Of a stretch of 64,000 nt of DNA, positions 24,126-35,100 are shown piece by piece. Position numbers and translations under genes: made by a program. A model generated the notes under the pieces. That model saw only the letters and a list, made by a program, of their open reading frames with translations, made no database searches and was not told where the DNA came from. Numbering within the stretch: the stretch's first letter is position 1; every line of letters begins with the position of its first letter. Source of the DNA: Siphonodentalium dalli (Eukaryota; Mollusca; Scaphopoda; Gadilida; Siphonodentaliidae); NCBI GenBank assembly GCA_032622095.1, contig CP136067.1, forward strand, positions 173,262,556-173,326,555. The letters run 5' to 3'.

Positions 24126-24676
24126 CTATCAGCTCATAACGGGATTTTTTTGCTGAGCGAAATAAGCTCCTTTTGGCATTATTTAACCGCAATATACGTT
24201 CTATATGGACCTAAAACGGGTTTTTTTTTAAACAATCCAATATGGGATTATTTTCATACGAAATAAGCCCATATTGGCATTATTTAATCTACCTTTTTTC
24301 CATCGACACGACCTACTAGATTCACGCTCCTTATAATGTGTGTTAACTGTGGCCCGCGCCATTCAAAGGAATGATAGAGATAACCTCACCGTGGGCTTAT
24401 TTTAGAATCAAATAAGTCCATATGAACAGTGTGAATATTTAGGTCCAATATGAACCTAATTACATGAGGATGTGTTGCGAAGAAAAAAAGTAGATTAAAT
24501 AATACCAAAGATAGGCTTATTCCGTGTAAAAATAGTCCAACATTTGACTGTTTTAAAAACCGTGTTTAGGTCAATATATAAAAAGTTCAGGTATATTGAG
24601 GTTAAATGATGCCAGTATGAGCTTATTTCGCTCATTAAAATAAGCCCGTTATGAGCTTATTTTTACGAGAACAGAC
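24126..24676. mobile_element. M1 foldback unit, ~550 bp
   Basis: GAGCGAAATAAGCTCC and GGGATTATTTTCATACG at the left pair in reverse with AGCTTATTTCGCTCATTAAA and the TCCGTGTAAAAATAGTCC region at the right. It closes with CTTATTTTTACGAGAACAG. The left terminal CTGTTCTCGTGA is replaced by CAGCTCATAACGGG. Confidence 0.65.
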
Positions 24677-24821
24677 TGCATATTGTCATTAATTGAACAC
24701 TAAATATATGCTTTGGGATATTTCAATATGCGATAAGCCCGCCTTATGCTTATTTTATCAATTCGTGTTGAAAATAACACAAATAAACCAACCCAAGACT
24801 TACCATGCAGATGTCAGCCTG

Positions 24822-24942
24822 GTCTCGTGAAAATAAGCACATACCAATATGATATTGGCCCGTGTTGTGCTTGGTCTCGTGAAAATAAGCACATACCAAT
24901 ATGATATTGGCCCGTGTTGTGCTTATTTTCACGAGAACAGCT
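24822..24942 (+). repeat. tandem duplication of an M1 terminus (2 x ~49 bp)
   Basis: GGTCTCGTGAAAATAAGCAC through CCCGTGTTGTGCTT occurs twice back to back, and the second copy runs on into TATTTTCACGAGAACAG. The two copies look identical, so the duplication is recent. Confidence 0.85.
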
Positions 24943-25301
24943 AGGCTGGAAAACAAGACGATTAAACAACTCAACATTTACCATGCAGAGGTCAGGCTAT
25001 TTTCTTGAAAATAAGCACTTAATTTTATTCATATAAGCTAATGTTGGCTTATTTAATCGCAATATATATAAGCTCTATATTGACATAAAACACGGTTTTT
25101 AAAACTAACATATCCTCCCATAAATACGCATATAATCGACCTATAATGTGAAATAGTTACGTATTGTGATTATTTGATTCTCAAATAAGCATATACTGGA
25201 GTCATAGCCGTGATTTCGTATTATGGCGCGGGCCACAGTGAAAACACATATTAAAGAGCGTACACCTGAAAAGCCATGGGTTCGCTTATTTGTTTCATTG
25301 T

Positions 25302-25453
25302 CCACATATAATCTGCTTATATAGAATAGCCTCATTATGAGTCGATATTATGACTAAATTGTTCTAATTTTCAGCACATTACCGACTTAATTTGAGGCGA
25401 TTCTAAGCAGATTATATACATAAAAAGCTTTATTATAAGCAGCTAATGTGCGG
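25302..25453. repeat. M2 hairpin module, copy d
   Basis: ATAATCTGCTTAT, GAGTCGATATTATGACTAAA, CAGCACATTACCGACTTAA and ATAAGCAGCTAATGTGCGG are in the standard order, but each arm has a substitution. This makes it one of the more decayed copies. Confidence 0.65.
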
Positions 25454-25571
25454 ATTTTAGGGAGAACAGGCTGTTTAAAACAGAACAATATGGGACTATT
25501 TACATACAAAATAAGCCTAGTGAGCTTATACCCGCTATTCAGTTGAATGACGCGAACCGTAGTAAAACACA

Positions 25572-26632
25572 TTTGCACTAGAATGCACCCATCACACATA
25601 TGGCATGTTTTGTGATATCTTGCCAACAGCAGTTTGAACCACGGGTGCTGGGCCCTCTTTTGAGAGATCGATAGAGAATCTAGATATCAAATTTCAGTTC
25701 ATCCATCGCTGAAATATTTGTGTGTACGGACAGAATATCTCTGTTATCTCCAGTTGATCTATTACACTAATTATGGTCTTAGTAATGACGTAAGAGTTGT
25801 TTGACATATTTATAGAACAATATAGACATCGCTCATATGAAGAGTGTGAATACGATTGGTTGCCACTGATGCTATATATTATATACCAATTGGGTTACAT
25901 TACTAGTTTGACTAGAATGCTTTGTGTATGTCATTGCACTTCAGCGGCAAAAAACGTCAAAGTCAATTCCGACACAATTAAATAAAAGACACGCGATCAT
26001 TGGTTAGTCTTTGATTATCAATGTATCAATGTGAACATGCCCTTATAGCGACTGATCTACGGTCTTCGGGAACATATCATCAAAATGCCAATTGCTTTGA
26101 GAATGAGAAAGCTTGTTTTCCCAGTTAATTAATAAGGCGCTTTAATAATCCATGTTTCAACATATTTTTCAGTACAATTTTGTCTAGAACCATGCGCTCG
26201 ATCGTTCGGCCGGACATGGTTTATATGCACCTGCGTCTTTCGGAAATGTTTTTAACGTCGAAGAAAGTTTCCAGAAATTTGTTCGCACATCATTTTCTAT
26301 GCGAGAAAAAAAAAAACGATTCCGCACGCATCTTTTAGACTCGATCTCAAATAATTTTCCGAGTTTCAAAGAAAGCAATCTTTCAATTTTGTTCTTTTAT
26401 GAACGATTTATTACCAAAATAAAACGAGATAACAATGCAAATTTAGCATAAATGTGGATTTAAAAATTTAAATTACAATTGGTGCCATCATTTCATATTA
26501 GCGCATGTGCATTCTTTACATTCTGTACTTCCGGTATGACGTAACATATTCGTGGAAGGACAGACAAATAAACAGATAAACAGAGATCCTGACCGAAAAC
26601 ATTGCTTGCGCCCAGCATAGACTGGCGCAAGT
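25572..26632. mobile_element. unclassified ~1.06-kb block interrupting the M domain
   Basis: The M sequence GTAGTAAAACACATT stops at about 25,571 and resumes as TAAAGAGCGTGATATGTC at 26,633; other M copies have these joined. The block starts TGCACTAGAATGCACCC and ends AGCATAGACTGGCGCAAG, whose reverse complement begins CTTGCGCCAGTCTATGC, a weak terminal inverted match. The content is ordinary AT-rich DNA without a coding signature. It is probably a transposon copy; I cannot define a target duplication. Confidence 0.5.
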
Positions 26633-26689
26633 AAAGAGCGTGATATGTCCTGTCACAAGCTCCATGAATTCCGTTCCCAGTTCCCAGTT

Positions 26690-27400
26690 CCCCTAAAATT
26701 GCACTTTTCGTTACTAAATCGGATACGTAGCCAGAGTCATGGTGGCCACCCGTGAATCCTTGTATTTTCGTGCGGTGCCACCCAGCTGGCATCTATAGGA
26801 AAGGGACGCGACCATGCAGCCCCTTCCAAATTTTCGAAAATCGGGCTGAAGTCGTGCATGGGGTGTCAATATAGCACTTTTCGTTACTAAATCGGCTGCG
26901 TAGCCAGAGTCATGGTGGCCACCCGGGAATCCTTGTAGTTTCGTGCGGTGCCACCAAGCGGGCATCTATAGGAAAGGGACGCGACCATGCAGCCCCTTCC
27001 AAATTTTCTAAAATCGGGCTGAAGTCGTGCATGGGGTGTCAAAATAGCACTTTTAGTTACTAAATCGGCTGTGTAGACAGTCATGATGGCCACACGGGAA
27101 TCCTTGTATTTTCGTGCGGTGCCACCCAGATGTCATCTATAGGACAGGGACGCGACCATATAGCCCCTTCCAATGTTTCGAAGATTGGTCTAAAGTCGTG
27201 CATGGAGCTCAAAATCGCACTTTTTGTTACTAAATCGGCTGCGTAGCCAGAACCATGGCGACCACCCGGGAATCCTTGTATTTTTGTGCGGTGCCACCCA
27301 GCGCGCATCTATAGGACAGGGACGTGGCCATATAGCCCTTCCACTTTTGTGAAAATTGGGCTGAAGTCGTGCATGCATGGAGCTAAAAATTGCATTTTTT
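26690..27400 (-). repeat. left arm of G: about four ~173-bp units
   Basis: Units contain TTACTAAATCGGCTGCGTAG, CATGGTGGCCACCCGGGAAT, CGTGCGGTGCCACCCAG and GCTGAAGTCGTGCATGG. The two outer units (to about 27,050) have GACGCGACCATGCAGCCCC and end in GGGGTGTCAA. The inner ones have ACCATATAGCCC and GGAGCTCAAAA. The same two subtypes occur in mirror order in the right arm. Confidence 0.9.
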
Positions 27401-27904
27401 TGTTGCTAACTCGGCTGCGTAGCCAGAACCATGGCGGCCACCCTGGAATTCCTTGCATTTTATGGGACCTAGTTTGTGATGTTTCGATTCCACAAGGATA
27501 GACTCGTGGCAGCTACGGTTATGCCTACGCAGGCGATTTAGCAATGAGAAATGATTTTTTTTTCATTATTTTGACCCCACGCACGACTTACGCCCAATTT
27601 TTGAACAACTGGACAGGCTTATGTGACTATGTTTGTGATTTTTAGATGGAATAGTGGTGGCATAAGAAGCATCCACAAGGATACCCTCGTGGCTGCTATG
27701 TGTATGCCTCCGCAGGCGATTTAGCAACGAAATATTATCTTTTTTTTCATTATTTTGACCCCACGCACGACTTACGCCCAATTTTTGAACAGCTGGACAG
27801 GCGTATGTGAACTAGTTTGTGATTTATAGATGGACTAATTGTGGTATAAGAAGAATACACAAGGGTAGCCCCGTGGCTGCTATGGTTATGCCAACGCAGG
27901 CGAT

Positions 27905-28256
27905 TTAGTAACATATCCTCGCACGAATACGCACAAAACCGACCTAAATTTTAATTAGGTACTTAAAGTGATTATTTGGTTATGAAATAAGCAGATAATG
28001 GAGTCATAGTCGTCATTTCGTATTTTGGCGCGTGCCACAGTGAAACTACATGCTAATGAGCGTACACCTGAAAAGTTTGGTTTTTATTTTTGTCATTGTC
28101 AGCACATAATTTACTTAGAATTGCCTCTATGAGTCGATAATTTGACTAATAGGAACTCATTTTCAGCACATTGTCGACTCAAAATGAGGCGATTCTAAGC
28201 AGATTATCTACCTAAATTATTGTTTCTTCTCAGCAAATAATGTGCTGGTTTTCAGG
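27905..28256 (+). repeat. M fragment inside G, first copy (with M2 copy e)
   Basis: GATTTAGTAACATATCCTCG joins a G unit to M sequence (ATACGCACAAAACCGACC ... GAAATAAGCAGATAATGG). It ends with an M2 hairpin at 28,101-28,247 (GAGTCGATAATTTGAC and CAGCACATTGTCGACTC). The junction at GATTTAGCAACATATCC is the same as in the copy at 28,988, so the pair arose by duplication of a composite unit. Confidence 0.75.
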
Positions 28257-28987
28257 ATTAAGCAACGAAAAATGTCATATTTTCACCCCACGCACGATTT
28301 ACGCCCAACTGTTGAACAGCTGGACAAGTTTATATGACATATTTTGTGATTTCTAGATGGACTTGTAGCGGTACAAGAAGAATCCACAAGGATAGCCCCG
28401 TAGCGTCTATGATTATGCCTACGCAGGCGATTTAGCAACGAAAAATGAATTTTTTTTTCATTATTTTGACCCCACGCACGACTTACGCTCAATTTGTGAA
28501 CAGCTGGACGGGAGCATGTTAATTGATTTGTAATTTCTAGATGGACTGGTGGTGGCAGAAGAAAAATCCACACGGATAGTCTCGTGACTGCTATATGGTT
28601 ATGCCTACGCAGGCGATTTAGCAACGAAAAATGAACTTTGTTTCATTATTTTGACCCCACGCACGACTTACGCCCAATTTTTGAACAGCTGGACAGGCGT
28701 ATGTGAACCAGTTTGTGATCTCTCGATGGACTAGTCAGGTGGCATAAGAAGAATCCACGACGAGAGCCCCGTGGCTGCTGTGGATATGCCTACGCAGACG
28801 ATTTGCAACGAAAAATGGCATTTTTTTCATTATTTTCATCCGATGCACGACTTACACCCAATTTATTAACAGCTGGACAGGCATATGTGAACCAGTTTGT
28901 GATTTCTAGATGGACTAGTGGTGGCCAAAGAAGAATCCACAAGGATAGCCCAGTGGCTGCTATGGTTATGCCAACGCAGGCGATTTA

Positions 28988-29268
28988 GCAACATATCCTC
29001 GCACAAATACGCATATATTCGACCTATAATTCCAATTAGGTACATAAAGTGATTATTTGATTCTGAAATAAGCAGATAATGGAGTCATAGTCATCATTTT
29101 GTGTTAAGTCGCGAGCCACAGTGAAAATACATGTTAATGAGCGTACAGCTGAACAGTAGTGGGTTGGCTTATTTCTTGTCATTGTTCGCACATAATCTGC
29201 TTAGAATCGCCTCTATATGAGTCGATAATGTGACTAATAGGGTCTCCTTTTCAGCACATTATCGACTA
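28988..29268 (+). repeat. M fragment inside G, second copy (with truncated M2 copy f)
   Basis: This has the same left junction as the first copy (GCAACATATCCTCGCAC). The M2 hairpin at 29,185-29,268 stops at CAGCACATTATCGACT and switches to CGAAAAATGTCCTATTTTGG, a G unit. It therefore lost the right outer arm that copy e retains. Confidence 0.75.
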
Positions 29269-29399
29269 ACGAAAAATGTCCTATTTTGGACAAGTTTATG
29301 TGACCTAGTTTGTGATTTTTAGATGTAATAGTGGTGGCACAAGAAGATTCCGCAAGGATAGCCACGTGTCTGCTACGGTTATGCCTACGCGGGCGATTT

Positions 29400-30800
29400 A
29401 GCAACGAAAAGTGCGATTTGGAGCTCCATCCACGACTTCAACCCAATTTTCGAAAAATTGAAAAGGCCTATAAGGTCTCGTCCCTGTCCAATAGATGTCT
29501 ACTGGGTGGCACCGCACGAAAATACAAGGATTCCCGAGTGGCCGCCATGGTTCTGTCTACGCAGCTGATTTAGTAACAAAAAGTAAAAAAAATTAACTCC
29601 ATGCACGACTTCAGCCCAATTTTCAAAAAATTGGAAGAGGCTATATGGCCGCGTCCCTGTCATAAAGATGCCCGCTGGGTGGCACCGCACGAAAATGAAA
29701 GGATTCCCGAGTGGCCGCCATGGTTCTGTCTACGCAGCTGATTTAGTAACAAAAAGTAAAACAAATTAACTCCATGCACGACTTCAGCCCAATTTTCAAA
29801 AAATTGGAAGAGGCTATATGGCCGCGTCCCTGTCATAAAGATGCCCGCTGGGTGGCACCGCACGAAAATGAAAGAATTCCCGGGTAGCCGCCATGGTTAT
29901 GGCTACGCAGCCGATTTAGTAACAAAAAGTAAAAAAAATTAACTCCATGCACGACTTCAGCCCAATTTTCAAAAAATTGGAAGAGGCTATATGGCCGCGT
30001 CCCTGTCATAAAGATGCCCGCTGGGTGGCACCGCACGAAAATGAAAGGATTCCCGAGTGGCCGCCATGGTTCTGTCTACGCAGCTGATTTAGAAACAAAA
30101 AGTTAAAAAAATTAACTCCATGCACGACTTCAGCCCAATTTTCGAAAAATTGGAAGGAAGGGGCTAGATGGCCGCGTCCCTGTCCAATAGATGCCCGCTG
30201 GGTGGCACCGCACGAAAATGCAAGGATTCCCGGGTGGCCGCCATGGTTCTGGCTACGCAGCCGATTTAGTAACGAAAAGTGCTATTTTGACACCCCATGC
30301 ACGCCTTCAGCCCGATTTTAGAAAATTTGGAAGGGGCTGCATGGTCGCGTCCCTTTTCTATAGATGCCCGCTGGGTGGCACCGCACAAAAATACAAGGAT
30401 TCCCGGGTGGCCACCATGACTCTGGCTACGCAGCCGATTTAGTAACGAAAAGTGCAATTTTGACACCCCATGCACGCCTTCAGCTCAATTTTCGAAAATT
30501 TGGAAGGGGCTGCATGGTCGCGTCCCTTTCCTATAGATCCCCGCTGGGTGGCACCGCACGAAAATACAAGGATTCCCGGGTGGTCACCATGACTCAGGTT
30601 ACGCAGCCGATTTAGTAACGAAAAGTGCTATTTTGACACCCCATGCACGACTTCAGCCCAATTTTCGAAAATTTGGAAGGGGCTGCATGGTCGCGTCCCT
30701 TTCATATAGATCCCCGCTGTGTGGCACCGCACGAAAATACAAGGATTCCCGGGTGGCCACCATGACTCTGGCTACGCAGCCGATTTAGTAAACGAAAAGT
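29400..30800 (+). repeat. right arm of G: about eight ~173-bp units
   Basis: Units repeat every ~173 bp with CCGATTTAGTAACGAAAAGT, CATGCACGACTTCAGCCC, GCTGGGTGGCACCGCACGAA and GGATTCCCGGGTGGCC. Inner units (29,420-30,180) have ATATGGCCGCGTCCCTGTC; outer units (30,250-30,790) have TGACACCCCATGCACG and GCATGGTCGCGTCCC. Open frames of 60-83 codons run across neighbouring units, but 173 is not a multiple of three, so no continuous repeat protein is possible. Confidence 0.9.
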
Positions 30801-31052
30801 GCAATTTTAGGAGAATAGGGAACTGGGAACTGGGAACGGAATTCATGGAGCTCGTGTCACAACATATCCTCGCGCAAATACGCACATAATCGGCACATAA
30901 TGTGAAATAAGTACATAATATGATTATTTAATTGTGAAATAAGCAGATAATAGATCATATCGTTATCTGGTTCTATGGCGCGGGCCACATTGAAAACACA
31001 TGTTAAAGAGCTTACACTTGAAAGTCGTAAGTTGGCTTATTTGTGTCATTTT

Positions 31053-31197
31053 CCGCACACAATCTGTTTACAATCGACTCATTGTCAGTCGATAATGTGA
31101 CTATGCTCTCAATTTTAGCACATTATCGACTCAAAATGAGGCGATTCTAAGCAGATTATCTACCTAAAACAAAATTATTATAAGCAAATAATGTGCC
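31053..31197. repeat. M2 hairpin module, copy g
   Basis: CAGTCGATAATGTGACTA and TAGCACATTATCGACTC form the stem, and TAAGCAAATAATGTGCCC closes it. With its upstream flank (AATCGGCACATAATGTGAAA ... TAGATCATATC) it is a direct-orientation near-copy of 15,700-16,022, 15 kb away. Confidence 0.75.
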
Positions 31198-31479
31198 CGT
31201 TTTTTTTTTGGGAACAGGCTGTTTAAAACAGTACAATATGGGACTATTTACATACGAAATAAGCCCATATTGGCATTATTTAATCTAACCTTTTTCCATC
31301 AACACGACTTACCAAAGCTACGCTCTTTGTACGGTGTTCGCACTGTGGCTCGCGCCAATCAACGGAATAAGGGTTTAAGCTTAATATGTGCTTATTTCAG
31401 AATCAGATTATGGGCTTATTTTCTCAAGAACAGGCTGAAAAATAACACGAATAAACCAACACAAGACTTTCCATGTACA

Positions 31480-32027
31480 TTTCATCCTCGTGAAAATAAG
31501 CACATAACGGTTTTATTTTAATGTGCGAAATAAGCTCATATTGGCGTTATTTAATATAAGCTTTATATATGGACCTAAAACGCGGTTTTTTAAAACAGTC
31601 CAATATGGGACTATTTTCGTACGAAATAAACCCATATTATTATTATTAATCTAGCTTTTTTCATCGACATGACCAATATCAGATGCACACTCTTTATTTT
31701 TTATATATGCGACCCTCGCGATTCAATGGCGTAATGGCTATAAGCTCACTGTGGGCTTATTTCTGAATCAAATAAGTCTATTAAATCATATGTTGATATT
31801 TATTTCCACTATGAACCTATTTTTGTGAGGATATGTTACGATCAAAAACGGTAGATTTAATAATACCAATATGGGCTTTTTGCGTCCGGAGATAGTCCCA
31901 TATTCGACTGTTTTAAAAACTGAATTTTAAGTCCATATAGAGCGTATATTGTGATTAAATAATACCAATAGGGACTTAGTTCGCTCATTAAAATAAGACC
32001 GTTGCGTGCTTATTTGTATGGAAATCA
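31480..32027. mobile_element. M1 foldback unit at the right end of the M domain
   Basis: CCTCGTGAAAATAAGCAC and CATACGAAATAA-type motifs at the left mirror CGCTCATTAAAATAAGACCG and CGTGCTTATTTGTATGG at the right. From 31,640 outward this unit and its flank to 32,095 are the inverted copy of 15,720-14,786, so it forms the right terminus of the M domain. Confidence 0.7.
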
Positions 32028-32109
32028 TGGTCCCATATTGGACGTTATCTCCACACAGAGCCTATATTGATATGAGCTTATTTCGCTCATCAAATGCAAT
32101 TTAATAATA

Positions 32110-35100
32110 CCAATTAGACCATGAACAAACAAATATTCACCTCCCCACTGAGACCAAAATCCCTTTCATGTGGCCAAATTGTTTTGTTCAGTGCCTGCCT
32201 ATATTCTAAAGTCAAATGTGGAATCATTTTCAGAATGAGTAGAGTCTGAGACTGACCCCAAAATATTATTTCACAAGCACAGGTGTTGCATGGTCCATTG
32301 GATTTATCATGGGTTCTGCAGGTGTTGGGCCAGCTCCGTGCCCTTCAATCCCAACCAGGAGCTCAAACTTCAGTAAATATTTTATGCAGATGCAGATCTA
32401 TCCATTAACAAATTAATGGGTACTGGGCCCAATTCAAGTTAAAAAATACCCAATCGACTTTAAACACAAATATTCACCTCACCTGAGCCCAAAATCCCTT
32501 CAACGTGCCCAAACATTAAATGGGTTACTGGGCCCAATTCAAGTTAAAATTATCCATTTGACTATTAAACACAAATATTCACCTCCCCCTCAGCCCAAAA
32601 TCCCTTCCAGTTGCCCAAATAATCTTTTTTTCGGTGTCTGAGATAACACTGACCCCAAAATATTATTTCATAGGTACCAGTGCCATATGTTTTATCATGG
32701 GTGGTATGGGTGTTGGACTGATTCCTAAGCCTAAAATACCAATATGGCTATTAAAAACACAAATATTCCTCTCCCCTCGCCCAAATTCCCTTCCAGGTAA
32801 CAAAATATTTTCTGTTGATCGCCTGCCTATACTCTAAAGTCATATGTGGAATCATGTTTCATAAATGAGTGTTGTCTGATTGAACACTGACCCCAAAATA
32901 TGACTCTATAGGCACAGATGCTGTATGGTTTACCATGGGTGCTGTGGGTGTTGGGCTGGCTCCATACTCTTAAATCCAATACGGGAAATCATTTACATAG
33001 GTGCTTACCTATTCAATAACACTAAAAGCCCTGGATGTAGATATCAATAATGGCACAATATAAGTTAAATATACCAACTTGACTATTAAAATTCCTAATA
33101 TTCCACTCCCCTTGACCAGAGCCCAAAATAACTTCCAGGTGCCAAAATATATCATTTTCAGAATGGGCATAGTCTGAGACCCAGAAAAATGATTTTATAG
33201 GCACGGGTGCTGTATGGTTTCATCATGGGTGCCGTGGGTGTTGGGCTGTCACCACACCCTTAAAACCCACCGAGGAGCCCAAACTTTTGCACATCTTCTT
33301 AAACAGATGAATATATTTCCAAAAACACTAAAAGTACTGGAAGTTGATATCTATAATGGGTCACAATTCAAGTTAAATATACCAACTTAACTATTAAAAA
33401 ACCCAAATATTCCCCTCCCCCTGACCAGAGCCCAAAATACCATTCAGGTGCCCAAAGAATTGTTTTACCATTGCCTACATATATTCTGAAGTAAACTGGA
33501 TTAATTTTCAGAATAGGTATAGTCTGAGAGAACACTGACCCAGAAATATGTTTTCATAGCCGCTGTATGGTTTCATCATGGGTGCCGTGGATGTTGGGCT
33601 GTCACCATCTCCTAAAAACCCACTGAGGAGCCCAAACTTTTGCACATATTCTTATACAGATGAAACACTAAAACTACAGGAAGTAGAAATCTATAATGGG
33701 TCACAATTCACGTTAAATATACCAATTTAACTTTTAAAAAACCCAAATATTCCCCTCCCCCTGACTAGAGCCCAAAATCCCATTCAGGTGCCCAAATATT
33801 TTGTTCTCATTGCCTCTATATATTCTAGAGTGAAATATGGAATCATTTACAGAATGAGTATAGTCTGAGAGATGGCTGATTCAGAAATATGTTTTCATAG
33901 GCACGGGTGCTGTATGGTTTTATCATGGGTGCTGTGGGTGTTGGGCTGTCTCAATACCCTTAAAACCCACTGAGGAGCCCAAACTTTGTGCAAACCATTT
34001 GCATAGATGCATACCTATCCACAAACAACAAAAGTGTTGGAAGTAGATACATATAATGGGTCATATGGCCCAATTCAAGTTAAATATACCAATTTAACTT
34101 GAATTGTCATGGGTGCTGTGGGTGTTGGGCTGTCTCCATACCCTTAAAACCAACTAAGGAGCCCAAACTTTTGCAAATCTTCTTATACTGATGCAGATAT
34201 CTCCAAAAACACTAGGAGACCTAGAAGTATATACCTTTACAGGACCCAATTCCAGTTAAATATACCAATTTAACCATTAAAAAAACCAAATATCCCCCCT
34301 GAATAGAGCCCAAAATCCCATTCAGGTGCCCAAATATTTTTGTTCCCATTGCCTCTATATATTCTAGAGTGAAATGTGGAATCATTTACAGAATGAGTAT
34401 AGTCTGAGAGATGGCTGACTCAGAAATATGTTTTCATAGGCACGGGTGCTGTATGGTTTTATCATGGGTGCTGTGGGTGTTGGGCTGTCTCAATACCCTT
34501 AAATCCCACTGAGGAGCCCAAACTTTGTGCAAACCATTTGCATAGATGCATACCTATCCACAAACAACAAAAGTGTTGGAAGTAGATACATATAATGGGT
34601 CATATGGCCCAATTCAAGTTAAATATACCAATTTAACTTGAATTGTCATGGGTGCTGTGGGTGTTGGGCTGTCTCCATACCCTTAAAACCCACTAAGGAG
34701 CCCACACTTTTGCAAATCTTCTTATACTGATGCAGATATTTCCAAAAAAACTAGGAGACCTAGAAGTATATACCTTTTCAGAACCCAATTCCAGTTAAAT
34801 ATACCAATTTAACCATTAAAAAAAACAAATATCCCCCCTGACTAGAGCCCAAAATCCCATTCAGGTGCCCAAATATTTTTTTCCCATTGCCTCTATATAT
34901 TCTAGAGTGAAATATGGAATCATTTACAGAATGAGTATAGTCTGAGAGATGGATGATTCAGAAATATGTTTTCATAGGCACGGGTGCTGTATGGTTTTAT
35001 CATGGGTGCTGTGGGTGTTGGGCTGTCTCAATACCCTTAAAACCCACTGAGGAGCCCAAACTTTGTGCAAACCATTTGCATAGATGCATACCTATCCACA

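Larger units (their letters stand above)
27480..29400 (+). repeat. inner array of G: ~195-bp diverged units
   Basis: CTACGCAGGCGATTTAGCAA, CATTATTTTGACCCCACGCA, CGACTTACGCCCAATTTTTG, ACAGCTGGACAGGC and TTTGTGATTTCTAGATGGA recur near 27,530, 27,715, 28,420, 28,605 and 28,785, in the orientation of the right arm. The order of motifs is that of the 173-bp unit (GATTTAG, CACGACTT, CCCAATTTT, GGATTCC/AAGGATAGCC), so this is an older branch of the same repeat. Some units are broken by M-family sequence. Confidence 0.8.
26657..30854. mobile_element. foldback element G, ~4.2 kb, tandem-repeat arms
   Basis: The ends AGCTCCATGAATTCCG and CGGAATTCATGGAGCT are inverted, each followed inward by a doubled CAGTTCCCAGTTCCC or its inverse. 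TGTCACAA lies at both borders (26,651 and 30,855), consistent with a 6-8 bp target duplication in M sequence (AGCGTGATATGTCC | AACATATCCTC). Inside are a left arm of ~173-bp units, a right arm of inverted ~173-bp units, and between them ~195-bp units that are diverged relatives of the right-arm units. Two M fragments (27,905 and 28,988) are embedded. It carries no transposase. Confidence 0.8.
14745..32100. repeat. M domain: hairpin-repeat block with inverted ends
   Basis: A 17-kb block built from a few modules, in both orientations, that carry AATAAGC/GCTTATT and end in CTGTTCTCGTGAAAATAAGC or its complement. The left end (14,786-15,010 plus 15,498-15,720) is the inverted copy of the right end (32,095-31,640). 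Both have GCGAAATAAGCTCATA, GGCTCTGTGTGGAGATAA, CGGTCTTATTTTAATGAGCG, ATTGGTATTATTTAATC, GGGACTATCTCC and AATCTACCGTTTTT in the same order. Several elements are inserted in it (I, the retrotransposon, F, G). No coding sequence belongs to the M modules themselves. It could be a very large degenerate foldback element or a satellite-like field. Confidence 0.75.

Noticed and set aside
26714-30615. Repeated open frames of 60-83 codons reading MPAGWHRTK...-type peptides
   Set aside because: They come from 173-bp units; the period is not a multiple of three, and frames appear on both strands, so no protein family is implied.
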